Source: Rhizomys pruinosus
Taxonomy: Eukaryota; Chordata; Mammalia; Rodentia; Spalacidae
Assembly (NCBI GenBank): GCA_009823505.1
Contig: VZQC01005070.1
Coordinates: 1,716,357-1,780,356, forward strand
Length of the DNA stretch: 64,000 nt
Reading direction: 5' to 3'
Made by a program: the position numbers and the translations under genes. Below, one piece after another: positions 23,791-35,800 of this stretch (position 1 is the first letter of the stretch; each line of letters opens with the position of its first letter). The notes under the pieces are model-generated. The model was not told the DNA's origin, searched no databases, and saw nothing but the letters and a program-made list of their open reading frames with translations.

Positions 23791-26204
23791 GCAAAAGAGA
23801 AAATGCCTGGCCGCTTTATCCTTAATTCTCCTGCAAAATTTCTGTATCACTCAAAATGCTCAGGCAATATCAAAGCAATTAGTCTCACATTCCCTCTTCC
23901 ATATTTGAACTCCTCTGTGAAGGTGTTTTATAAAGAGTCTTGAAAGCACCAACTAAAAGATAATACAAAGCTCCAGGTAAGAGAAGCAAGCTGCAGTCAG
24001 TGCTGGCCTTGCCATCCTGCTTCACCTCCTTCCGTCCCTTTGAAGGAACGAGATGAATGTAGCATCTTAACTTGTTCTCCAATATTTCCAGTGCCTTCTC
24101 TTAGAAACATGTAAGGTCCATTCTGAGCACAGATGCACTCCAAAATATTTAGAGACAGAATGTCCCTGTGACCTCTGAGTGGACCTAAGAAAATCTGGTT
24201 TAACATCTACAAAAATAGAAGATAGTGGTCTGGTAATTTAATGCACTAGTAAATAAGAGGTCAAAGGCAATTTGCTTTCTGCTCTCCTGTGCCATTATAT
24301 TGATATGTCTGGGGATAAAAAGCCAACTCTGGTTAATGTCTAGAGCAAGAAAGGATAAGCAAATTCACAATTGTGTTTTCCTCTCTAGTTCCAGAGCTAC
24401 ATGGAGCTGCCGTTTCGAATCTCTCAGGGTCTCTGGAGCCATGTGCACAGGAAATGGTGAGGGAGGGCAAGGTCTGCTGACTGAATTTTATGAACTGTAT
24501 AATGTAAAGACCTCTCTACATGTTTTTCGGTCCTAAGCAATAATCCAAAGGGACATCCTGAGCCACAGGCATCTACCTAGATAGTACAAATGTGTGTATA
24601 TTCTTATTTTAACCATAATGTAAATGTGAAGCTCTACATCAGGCTTATATTTAGCCAGCTTCCATGCCTTGTTTCGTTTCTCCAGTCTAAACTGTTTAAC
24701 ATTCAAGAAAGTCAGCGTTGTTTACACGTCCTATGTAATTTCAAGATGAAATGTAGAAGTTCACTGAAGCCTGGGCCTCCTTGGCTCCACCCTTCCCACA
24801 CATGCCAGTCTGCTCACCTCCCATTTTCCCATGTGCCTCCTGAGAGCCGGAGCTGAACAGATGGCTGTACCTTAGGCACTGGCTGAGTAACTGGAAAGAC
24901 AGGCCCTCCGTGTTCCTCCCTGCCATGCAGAGCACAGTGAAGCAGTAGAGCAAGCCATGAGCCTGGAGCCTCCAAAGCTAATGAAGGGAGGAATTGAACA
25001 CCCTCTGCCCATGTTGTCAAGCGTGCTCTTCTCTCTACACAAGACTGAGAGAAGCAACCCATAATGAGTGAGCAGACGGATTTGGACCATTGGTTTCTAG
25101 GAAAAACTTCAAAGTCAAAATTATTGTCAAGCGTCCATAGCATGAAAGGCTCCAAAGTCAAGTACCTAAGCACCTAAGGTAAGTTATAACTCAGGAACTA
25201 TCCTGCAACACAGGTCTCCATATTTGCATCATTAGAGATTTTTTTCCACATACCCAAAGCCTAAGAGTGGGACTCTTAGCTATCTGATTACACCTGTAAC
25301 ACACAGAGGGAAGCCTTGAAACATGTTCTCAGGCCTCCTTTAGTCATTGGATACTTGTGACTGTCTGAGCTTCTCCTTCCATCAAGTCAATATAGTGGTC
25401 TCTTGACAGTCAGTAGCCACAGCCCAATCCTGACATGCTCAGTAAAGAAAGCATCCCTTTAATTGCCTAGTACACACAATCCTGTCTTACATAATACCAG
25501 CAATGTAAACAAAGGAGAAGAAATATCATGAGGATAATTCAAAGAAGATTTGAGACCCAGCCTCAGTTTGCATATCTGGAAAATGTGAATGCTGTGTGTG
25601 AATAGATAGATGTCTTGTGAGAATGTCAAACTGCCTATAGGAATCTCCAAATAGCAGATGCCCAAACAGCACCAGATTTTCACCAACACCATCTTCATGC
25701 TCACTACCAAATCAGTATCAATATCATCTGAGCATAAAATGTAGCAGCTGCTCCTTAGTGATCCTGCAAGAACAAGGACATGGATTCTAAGTGTTGTGTG
25801 TTACACTGCCAGTAGATGTTCATAATCCACTGTTCAGAAATGCAGATAAGGGAAATTGAAGACTTCAGTTTACTAAACCTAGACAATGGAGGTGCAGAGG
25901 TAGGCTATGAGGAAGGAGCATAGATCTAAGTTACTGTACATAATAAAGAATAAACACTAAGGTCTTAGGGACTAGCTATGTATGCATACTGGAGTCTCGG
26001 GAATTTTGGAGTCTTATTGAAGAAGGGGTCAAAGAGGCAAAGCAAGAATAAGAGGAAGCTTAAGAGTAGAGAATGTGGAAGCTCCCTGGAGACCTTCAGA
26101 GTAGAAAGCAGTGTATTAAATGAAAGCCTTTGTACTCCATCTCAACCAAGAAGGCAGGGATTGGGTTACAGTGTACATCTGCAAGTGTGAGGGGATAGTC
26201 AATG

Positions 26205-26205
<1 letters not shown>

Positions 26206-26250
<45 letters not shown>
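26206..26250 (+). repeat. (ATT)n microsatellite
   Basis: About 15 pure ATT units. Confidence 0.97.
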
Positions 26251-26364
26251 TTACTATTACAAGGAAGAAAATACATTCAATAAAGCCTTGCTTCAATGAT
26301 CTCACAGTGGAAGAACTAACAAGTAAAACCTAAAATGAGCTCATAATGAGTAAATTAATTGCTC

Positions 26365-26480
26365 TGTGTCTAAGATGCTCTATGAGAGCAGCGATCTTAT
26401 CTCTTGTCAGTAATCTATGTCCAGCAGCTCCTAGTGAACCCACCATGAAAGGGCACTCAACAAAGCCTTGTAAAATTAAG
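26365..26480 (+). repeat. LINE-2 3' end fragment
   Basis: GCTCTATGAGAGCAGCGATC then CAGCAGCTCCTAGTG and GGGCACTCAACAAAGC follow the L2 3' end pattern (gene-like GAGGGCAGGGA ... CCCAGCRCCTAG ... GGCRCTCAATAAA). Confidence 0.6.
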
Positions 26481-27345
26481 TACGTGCTTACGAGGCATCT
26501 TGAAAAAGTACTAGGAGAATGTTAAAAGGGTTTAGTACTGTTACTCTCTTTCTTGGTGTTTAACTGTCCTAAACATATTTTTCAGGTCTATTGTTAATTT
26601 GCAGAAGAATTTCCCAAATTGATTTCATGACATATTTCTTCCTACTCTGTCACACAAGTATAAATGTAGTGTTCCCTGTCGAGGGACCTCTGCTTCTTCA
26701 TTTAGGAAAAAAAGCAGGTGACTTGAAAAAAATCAAACAGTACTAAAAAGTAGGAGGTAGCTCCTGATATCATGTAATGTTAGAATCAATCTTCTTCCTT
26801 TAAGACATTTTTGGAAGGTGTATGCTGGGTTTAGCTATTCATTCCTCTATGAAAAGAACTGATAGGACTTTTCTGTGAAGATCCAGAGACTGCTTCTTCT
26901 GTACATCATGGGGTCCATTGAAACTACTCAGATCTATCACTGTAGTGCAAGATGGCCAGAGACAATACTTGCATGGATGGGTATTCCTGGGTTTTAATAA
27001 AATGTTATTTATAACCTCTAGATGAAGAGACACTCAGTGGCTGCCGAGCAAGGGAGAATGAATTTCTTCCAGAGAAGAGCTACCTAATAGGTTACTGAAT
27101 CCCAAGTGGTCAGTCCTAAACACATATACATATGAACAATACTAAATGGACTCAGTAGCTTTTATATAGATACCTATATGAGTGTGTTTGTATGTAATAA
27201 TAATTATTAAAGAAATAATCATAAAATTGACAGAGGAAAGCAGGAGGAGTTGGGTTTTGAAGACAGAGAGCTGGAAACTGTAAATAGAGTACTCATGTAT
27301 GGTATTCTTTAAAATTAAATGTTTAAAGTATAAAATGTATGATGT

Positions 27346-27572
27346 GGTGCTGGAGACATGGCCTAGTGGTTAAGAGCACTGACTGCTCTTGAAGAGGACC
27401 CGGGTTCGATCCCCAGCACCCACATGGCGGCTGAAAACTGTCTTTAACTCCACTTCCAGGGGAATCCGACACCCTCTTCTGACCTCCGCGGCATTGCATG
27501 ACAGGGATGCACAAACCTACGTGCAGACAGTACATTCATACACATATGAAAATAAATAAAATTTAAAAAAAT
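27346..27572 (+). repeat. B2-type SINE
   Basis: TGGTGCTGGAGACATGGCCT head, CCCGGGTTCGATCCCCAGCA, CAGGGGAATCCGACACCCTC, GACAGTACATTCATACACAT, A-rich tail. Target-site duplication TATGATGT at 27338-27345 and 27573-27580. Confidence 0.93.
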
Positions 27573-27902
27573 TATGATGTTTTGCAAAATGGTAGTGTAG
27601 TTAAACTGCTTTCTCCATGTTTGTGTTTACGCTCATACCTTGGTGAAGCCCTCAGCCTTGGTCAGAGAAGCCTCTTTGGTGGTAGGTGATGGTCAAAGTA
27701 GAGAATTGTAATGGCTGACATTGCTGAGGATACGGGACTCCTGAGGGCTCAGCCCTAATGGGACATCTATATGACCCAGTCTGAGGGCCAGGGGCTTGAG
27801 AGAATATCAGAGCCAGATATTAGGAAGACTATAAAATGTTGAGTTCTAGATATTGTATGGTTGTTACAATCATGAATACACACTGGCTGTGACCATCTTC
27901 AC

Positions 27903-27910
27903 AAGACACA

Positions 27911-27948
<38 letters not shown>

Positions 27949-27953
27949 CACCA
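27903..27953 (+). repeat. (CA)n microsatellite
   Basis: Near-pure CA with one CGCA variant. The G-rich sequence after it (27960-28100, with GATCACAATACGTTGTGTAC) could be an L1 3' remnant, but I cannot confirm that. Confidence 0.95.
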
Positions 27954-30112
27954 CATGCTGGGATGGTAGAGGGGGGAGTAGGGGATAGGTTGGGAATAAA
28001 AAGGACATCATAAGGAGTGGGGGGAAGATGTGATAAGGCAATGGAGTGATTCTGATCACAATACGTTGTGTACAAGTATGCGATTGGAAGAAAAATCTAA
28101 TCATATATAGGCAGTCCATTGGATTTGGTGCTTGGGCCGCAGTAGGCTAATACATACTGTATACAGAAATCATGTTGGAATTTTAGTCAAATATTCACTT
28201 TCCATGACAGATGCTTCAGGAAGTCCTTATGAAAGTGGAAGGAAAGCACTGGAGTAAATCAGGTGTTGATGGCGAGCAAGTGTGAGAGCAATATAACTAG
28301 AGGGAGCCGTTTGTATTTGAGGAGGGGACTGATTGGAAATTGATACATTTTCTTCATCTACAAGCCAAAGTGGTGCATCTTTAGGGAAGATATATTTGTA
28401 TTTAGCTGGCACTTGTGACAGTGGTTTGAAACTTGACCTTTCTGTATAATATGCATCTCATTCTCGCCTGACTGCTCCTGCTAATTATTATTTTGACAAT
28501 TTTTTTTCTGGAATTGAGGTTTGCTTGTGGAGAGAAGCAGAGGCAATGATGACATCAAATTATTTATTTTCATTTATAACTCATTCTCCAGTTTATATGC
28601 TTCTGTATCTTATTTGATACTAGTAAATATGGCTATGGGATCTGATTTACTAAATGACCAAGAAATTCGATGGTTCAAGTTTCAAGATCCTGAAGAATAT
28701 ATATCCTGATAAAGAGACACATATCCTTGCTGTAAAAATATTTATTAAAGAATAGGGAGAAAGAATTTGTGCCATGACTTAAGAGTTTATTTGGACACAA
28801 CCTTTTTAAAATGACCCTTTATAGCCCATGCCTAGTACTGTGTCTTGCTTGCAAATCAATAGGTGATATGGAAGGGAATATTAGAACAAACACAGCTCAA
28901 CAGAAAATTTTGTGCAAATTTAAAAATAACTCAATCACATCAATCTCAAAATTATGTACTTGCATCCTTGCATTTCCTAATGAGCCCTCAAGGTATAGCA
29001 TTATATTTTTACAGCCATTAGCAATGCCATTCACCAGAAACATAATGCAGTAATCACTCAGAGGTTCAAGGAAATGAAAGTCTCTCACATTTGCCTACTA
29101 CCCTCTGTTGTCTAATATAGTATTGAATGTTACAGCAGTGTAAACTCTTCCATACATGCTGGTAAAAGCCTCTGCGGGAGACAGCTGTGATGAACTGCCT
29201 AGAATATAGAGGTAGCTTCTGATTTTTGAGAGGGGAATGTTCCCTCCCAGAGCAATTACCGACATCTCTCACACTATGAAATGTTTGTGTTCTGGTACAA
29301 CTGGTTGAAAAGTGAATCCAGCTTCTTCCCTGCCTTTGATTATAAAAATGGAGGACCACTCATGTGGGGGAAGAAAGAATAAAGGCTCAAAGAAGTCATC
29401 AAAACCCACTTTCAAAAGACACACACTCTTTAATTCCTGGAGATAGAAAAGAAAGCTATGCTTGATAAATGAATATTGGTCCTCAAAAGAGGTTGCTAGG
29501 AAGCCTAAGTAGTCAGGATTGTTGGGAGCAACAGCTGAAGACCCAAAGGACAAATGGAAGTACAAACAAAAGAAGGGCACACACCAGAATCAAATGTCAG
29601 TCAGATTCTATCAAATGCCTTCCTAGATTCACCAGCAGGACAGCATGCAATTCTCTACGGTGACTCGAATACAACTTCATAACCCTTTATGGAAACAGCA
29701 GGATTTTTTAAAGTAACAGATTGATTTGGCTGGCAGGACCGGTTTATGACACAGAACAGAGGCACCAACTCAAGATGTATTGAAGGATGAACAAATAAAG
29801 ATGTTTTCTATAAACCACTGTCGAAGGAACTGCAGATAGGATACAGTGTCCCACGTACAGAAAGCAATCCAGCTACCAGTTGGTGTACATGCTTTGTGAT
29901 GTAGCAAGGGTTTTCTCCCAAATTATCATTAATCTACAATCGATGTCTGAGCATCAGAAGCCTTTTATTTGTATGAATGGAAGGTGAGCCCTACTAAGAA
30001 CTTTGTGCCTGCTCTTTCTTTATCTCTCACAAATAACATTTTATTTAGATGCTCTTGTCCCTATTTTATAGATTTGGAACAAAATTAAGTTGATTTAAAA
30101 TTCCATAAATTC

Positions 30113-30271
30113 AGGGCTGGAGAGATGGCTAAGTAGTTTTAACAACAATTGGTTCTCTTACAGAACTCGAGTTGAGTTCCCAGGACTCACAGGTTACAAC
30201 CACCTGTAATTCCAGCCCCATAGAACTCAACACTCTCTTCTGGCTTCCAAGAGCATTTGCCTGCACATGTA

Positions 30272-30312
<41 letters not shown>
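30113..30312 (+). repeat. B3-type SINE with (CA)n tail
   Basis: GGGCTGGAGAGATGGCTAAG head, AACCACCTGTAATTCCAGCC, CACTCTCTTCTGGCTTCC, then CTGCACATGTAG passing into about 20 CA units. Confidence 0.85.
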
Positions 30313-30314
<2 letters not shown>

Positions 30315-33300
30315 AGCAACACATAGCCTGTATAGGAATCCAAGGGTCTGATTTATAATCCAGATTTCACCAAATCATGACATTATTTATTTGTGTTTGT
30401 TTTCTGTGTGTTTGTGTATTCTTTAGTAGCATCTTAGAAAATGGGGAATTTCAAGACAGCACTCTCTTTATGGCTAACTCGATCATTTTATGGAAAGTCA
30501 AATGTTACCTCCTATAAGGTGGTTCAAAATTAAATGAACCAATATCTAAGTCAATCAAGGTTAAACTCCATGGCCTCTCTTTCTGGGTTAACCCCCTTTA
30601 TCTTATACCCAAGTGTTTCTATGTGAGTTTAGAAAATTTCAATTCGAATTAAAATTCATTCCAAGGGAATTTGGCACCTCTCCTTGAGATGATTAGTGAC
30701 AATTTGCAATCTTACAATCATTATAAATGATTGTTGTAATAAAAAGACCTTGAAAAGATAGTTTAATTGGTTGGAGTCGGAAATAAGTCAGACATCCCGT
30801 AAATGTGACTTGACTTCATTCATTCCTAGTGTTTGTTGATTTTAACAAGCTCTGGCTCCTCCAAAGTGGCAGCACTTATTCTGAACATGAACAGAAAAAT
30901 GGGAAACACAGAACTGTGACCTAAGGCTCCTGCTCACTCCTCAGAAGTCAAGCACAAACAATTCATTGTGATGCCAGTTCCAATAGAATACTGCGCTACC
31001 ATATTGCAAAAGTTTGTTTGGAGCAAATATGAGAGCATCATCCAAGTCAGGCCAGTCACTATTTTCTGTGGAGTATGGAAATATTGGTGACAAAGGAGAG
31101 AGGAATTGAGAAGGACTATCATCTTCCAATCACTTGGAAAATGTAACATCAGAGGCTCTTGCTGACACAGATGAACAGATGCAAAGCAAGCCAGTTGACA
31201 GAGTTTGAGAGGCGATCAATCCACAGTACAAGGATGAAGGATGAAAACGAATCTATGCCCTTTTCAACCCTTCGTTCTAGTACCTGCCAGGGAAGCTCGG
31301 GTATATTGTATACTTTAATTCATAGACATATTCCTCCAGCCTTAGAGTAAATTTTCCATTTTAACTTCAACTAACAAGTTGGTTTCACATATTTGAAGCT
31401 CATAAATCTCAAATTAAAGAACTACTACCCAAATTTAAAAAATTATTTGATATCATAACCAGTCCTGCATGTCCAATGTCTTAGCCCCATCCTGCCCACC
31501 CGGGGCTTCTGTAATTCTTCCTCCTACAAAAGTGTGTCTTAACAGTCTTTGTAATTGACTAACCTTAGAGTTTATACAACAAACTATTAGGGTGACAAGC
31601 TATTTAACACTCTTTCTAGGATAACCCTGTACATATCTCAGGCATTGCTGTGCCCAGGAAAAATGGGTGAAGGTAACAAATGTGCCTGCCAGTTTTCCTT
31701 CTTTAGTAACATTAATTTAGAAACTAAATGCCAAGATGTATTAACTGCTAAGGAAATATTATTCACACAAGAAAATGGACATGGCTGTGTGGTGATTTGA
31801 GTAGAAGACACACTGGAATTGTATGGTAAAGCTATCTTGACTCAATATATATGGTGGGATCAATTTTGAGAAAAGCTGAGCAATGCAGTTATTCATTCTC
31901 CAAGACCCCAGCAAGGGTCTGAAACCCTCTGCAGCTGCTAGAGCAGTGGCAGAGGATGTGACACACTCTACTGGAGTTTAGGAACAAAATACATTCTACT
32001 CAATCCTCTCATTTCCTAAATCACTCATGAATATATTTCCATATGCAGTAAGAGCCAAATGATTTCAAGTATGCCCCATCTTGTCTACCGCATCAGGATT
32101 TACAAAAATTAGAAGCTGGGAATATGAGTTGAGATAGAGGAGGACACAGGCTCTGGGGGCCAGCGGCATCAACACATGAGTATGAAACTTCCAGGCTAGT
32201 CTGAGTACTAAATCCCAGTATATTGGTTCCTTGTGTGAAATAAACCTAATACATAAACTAGAAACACCCAACTTCCCCATTTCCCACTGCTCCTTCAGGA
32301 AAAACAACCTTCTGAACAAGAGGCCATTTCAAACATGTGTCTTGTGCTTGAACTAATGACCTCACCATCATGAATGAGGCATAATGAAGAAAAGGTTTCC
32401 TTCATGATTTTTTTTTTTGTGAAAAGGGAGCACAGTTGTCTACATCCCTAGCGACTTTATAAATTGAAAGAGCAAACACCACAGTGGGAAAGCTGGTCCT
32501 AAAAGGGCGTTGCAGAAATAGTAAAGACTCAGGAACAAAGGACTGGGCTATAAGACTATTTTAGCACAAGAACAATCAGCAGAATGGAGATGAAAATCCA
32601 ACTAGGATATATACAACACAAGGGATAGGTAAGACTCCCTGGAATTTTACCTTGAGGTAAAAAGACCCCCAATTTTCTGCATCATTCTGATAGTTTTTCC
32701 TCAGGAGCCTAAACATTTTACTCTACATTGTAAATTTCTTGAACTTTCTCTTGCTTGAATTTCTTGAATTTTCTTGGTGTTTGTGAGCAAAATTTAAAAA
32801 TTTAGCTTGAACAAAACTCTTAACCTATGTATTAAGCTCTCTTTAGTTCTGTGTGAAATAAAATTAATAATCCTCTCTTTTCAATGCTTATAAGTTAAGG
32901 AATATAAGTTATAAGAAATATTAACACATTGCATATTCCAGTGAGTGCTCACTAATGCCAAAAAGTCTCTCTTATTTGTCCATTTACATAAAACAAAATG
33001 GTAGGGGGGAGTAGCAGTGATCTGTGCCCTTTCGATGCTCCCATGGGAGGGAGCCAATTTGCACTTTCCAACATGGAAGCACAAGCAACAGGTACCATAC
33101 AACTATGAAGAGGTTCTCACCACACACCATCCTCCTGTGCGTTGACCTGGCACATCCCCACCTCAAGAATGGTGGGAAAAATATTTTTGTTTACAAAACA
33201 CCCAATCTAATTTATTTTTCTCACAACAGCCTGCTTGGACTAAAAAATAAATGATTGCTAAAAGTCATGTAACTGTAGCATGCCTCAGGGCACCTCATGG

Positions 33301-33420
33301 CTGAGGGTCTGACCCCGCCCCAAGGAGGAGCAAGCAGCATGGCCTAGGTGCTTGAGGCTGGGTGGGGCAAGGTGTGCAGTGGTGCGGAGTTGGGAGACTT
33401 ATGATTGGCTCTGGGAACTG

Positions 33421-33690
33421 ACATCATTTATTTTATAAAAGCAGGCTGTAGCAAGGAGTACATTTGAATTTCATAGTAACATCATCACGGAATTCCCTGC
33501 TGTTATTTTTATTAATTATATTGCGCACATACAGGCTAAGGTAGGCCTGCATTTCATTCGGGTGGCCAGTGGGTTGGAAAAAGGTTCCCTTTGCGGACCA
33601 CCAATCTGGGTAGCTGGTGTGGTGAGTGGGTATTGGCTGAAGGGAGGCAATCAGCCATCAGCCTGAAATTCCTGTCCAGGCTCTGGGAAG
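33421..33690 (+). promoter_or_regulatory. Candidate TATA promoter and short first exon on the plus strand
   Basis: The plus strand reads GATTGGCTC (inverted CCAAT, 33402-33410), TGACATCA (CRE-like, 33418-33425) and TATAAAA (33434-33440), in promoter order over about 40 bp. About 250 bp later a strong donor GGGAAG/GTGAGA lies at 33690/33691, and a second donor CAAG/GTAGGC at 33834/33835. The block 33300-33850 is richer in G+C than its surroundings and lacks recognisable repeats. If real, it would drive a transcript antisense to Tenm2, probably non-coding. Motif coincidence is quite possible. Confidence 0.3.
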
Positions 33691-34231
33691 GTGAGAAGTC
33701 ACGGCCAAGAATGGAACACGTGTCTCATGGGTTCAGGTTAAGAGCCTAAGTTGGAATTTCCACTTAGGCTGGGGTACGGGAAGTAGCCAGCTGGCCTCTG
33801 CACTGAGGACTCAGCTCCCCACGATGTCTGCAAGGTAGGCACTGTGTTCCCATCCCCCTCAGCAGGGCCGCTTCCTACATGTAACTGAATTATGATCAAA
33901 ATGATTGCGATAATCACAATAAGATTCAGGACCTCATGCTACTCATGAGAGCTACAGTCAGTACCATACTCAGAAGGGTTCCTAGAAGGACCTTGGCAGT
34001 ATATTCCGAGATCAGAAAGCTCTTGTCATCTCAGTTGGTTAAGGATCTCTTGGGTCTGTGGCAAGTTTCATGTGCCCTTCCATCCCTCTTTCCCTTCTTA
34101 CAAATCTGTTTTCTCTCTCAACTGGGAAACGAAGGCAAAAACTTGGCAAGGACGCATCATTTCTTTCCTGGCTCACCTTACTGTGTCATACTAGCTTTGG
34201 AACCTTCAAAGCCCAGGAGTGGAGCCACTGT

Positions 34232-34377
34232 TCATGTATCATAATGCCTATACACATGCATAAATACACATGGAAAAACACATTCATGTTCACACCTACA
34301 CACATCACTAACTGTACACACATCTACATGTGTATATGCATGTGGACCCCCCCACACACATACACAGATGCAATGCC

Positions 34378-34418
<41 letters not shown>

Positions 34419-34432
34419 ACACACACACAGGT
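34232..34432 (+). repeat. CA-rich region with (CA)n tract
   Basis: Degenerate CA/TA repeat from 34232, pure CA at 34380-34412 and 34416-34430. Confidence 0.9.
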
Positions 34433-35379
34433 ACATATGGAAGGGCAAGTATGAGCAACTTACCTCATCCAATGAAACTAAGAGCTTTCCTTTCACTAGT
34501 TCTTCCAATACCCCCAATGAATTTAAACAGAGATAGACATATTTAAATCTAAATTTTAATGTATGTCCCAGTAAAATTATTTTAATGTAGAACTTAACAA
34601 CTACATTCGGTGAGTCGGTGGACCAGAAACTCCAACTTGCTGATGGTAGGGCCTAGTGTTCAATCCCCTCGGAGTCAAAACTGGAACTCTTTGTCTCCCT
34701 CCAGCACACTGAAGAAACAGCAAACCCAGGGGTCTGGGTTGTCTATTCAAAAGAGATACAATGTGCATCTTTCAAATTAGAGCAATTACAGAGTGGTTTA
34801 AAAAAATAAGAACTTATTCAGGACAGGCCGTATCCACACATATTCAAGGGAAGAACATGAAGGAAAAGATCCCTGTGGGAGAAGGTTAATCAAAGAGGTT
34901 TTTTTGAAGGATATAAATATTGAGGCTTTAATATTTCAATTCATTATTGGTGACCTGTTTCTGCCACAAAAGAGAAAATGGTCCCTTTAGTCTCCTGCCT
35001 AGGAAGTCCTCCACTCCCTCCTCCGGTTCTGAATTTATGCTGCTCTCTTCTCTCCATAGACTGACAGAGAGGATGAAGGTGGGGTGACAACATTAGCAAT
35101 TACGGTAATAAAACTCTCTCCACTCTATGATCTGTGGGGAGGGTTTACGTGCCTGATCTCATCTAATTCATACCAAGGTATGAGGAGTGACAAAAAGCTA
35201 TAATTCCAGTTATAGAGACAGGAGTTTAAGAGTTAAGGAGGTGATGTGATGAATTGAAGATAAGCAGCAGGTGGCAAAGTTGGGGCCCAGATGCGAGTGT
35301 CACGACCTCGTGCCATGGTATTATGTCTTTCGCTTTCTTTAGCTTTCTTTACACTGCTTCCTTCACACTATGGTTACTA

Positions 35380-35800
35380 GACTTTACCAATCATCAGAAT
35401 CCCCTGCAAAGCTTATTAAATCCAGATTCAGATTTCTTTTTTTTTTTATTTCTGTATGTGTATGAATGTACTGTCTGCATGCAAGTTTGTGCACCCGTGT
35501 CGTGCAATGCCGCGGAGGTCAGAAGAGGGTGTCGGATTCCCCCGGAACTGGAGATCTCCTGGAATTGGAGTTTCAGACGGTTCTCGGCTGCCATGTGGGT
35601 GCTGGGGATCGACCCCGGGTCCTCTGTAAGAGCGGTTGGCACTCTTAACCGCTAGGCCATCTCTCCAGCCCCCAGATTCAGATTTCTAATAGAGCATTCA
35701 TTCGCTTAGTTAAGGGGTTGAGGATGGGACAGCACAGACAGGTGCATTTCTAACAAGTTCCTAAGAAATATAGGTACTCCTGGAGCTGGGATGTGCCTGG
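35380..35800 (+). mobile_element. MER5A-like DNA transposon remnant split by a B2
   Basis: ATCATCAGAATCCCCTGCAA with AGCTTATTAAATCCAGATTC before the SINE, and TGCATTTCTAACAAGTTCCT after it, match the non-autonomous hAT element MER5A. The B2 at 35438-35671 is excluded from it. Confidence 0.7.
35438..35671 (-). repeat. Young B2-type SINE with internal duplication
   Basis: Full length in reverse, with a perfect 16-bp target-site duplication CCAGATTCAGATTTCT (35422-35437 and 35672-35687). Intact CpGs (GTGTCGTGCAATGCCGCGGA). It carries two GGAA(C/T)TGGAG motifs, as in the copy at 22817-23064. Confidence 0.95.

Noticed and set aside
27955..28110. Possible L1 3' UTR after the CA tract
   Set aside because: Similarity of GATCACAATACGTTGTGTAC to L1 tails is weak and I could not place the rest.
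34058..34546. 162-codon open frame rich in His/Thr
   Set aside because: Produced by the CA repeat; no conserved domain or splice context.
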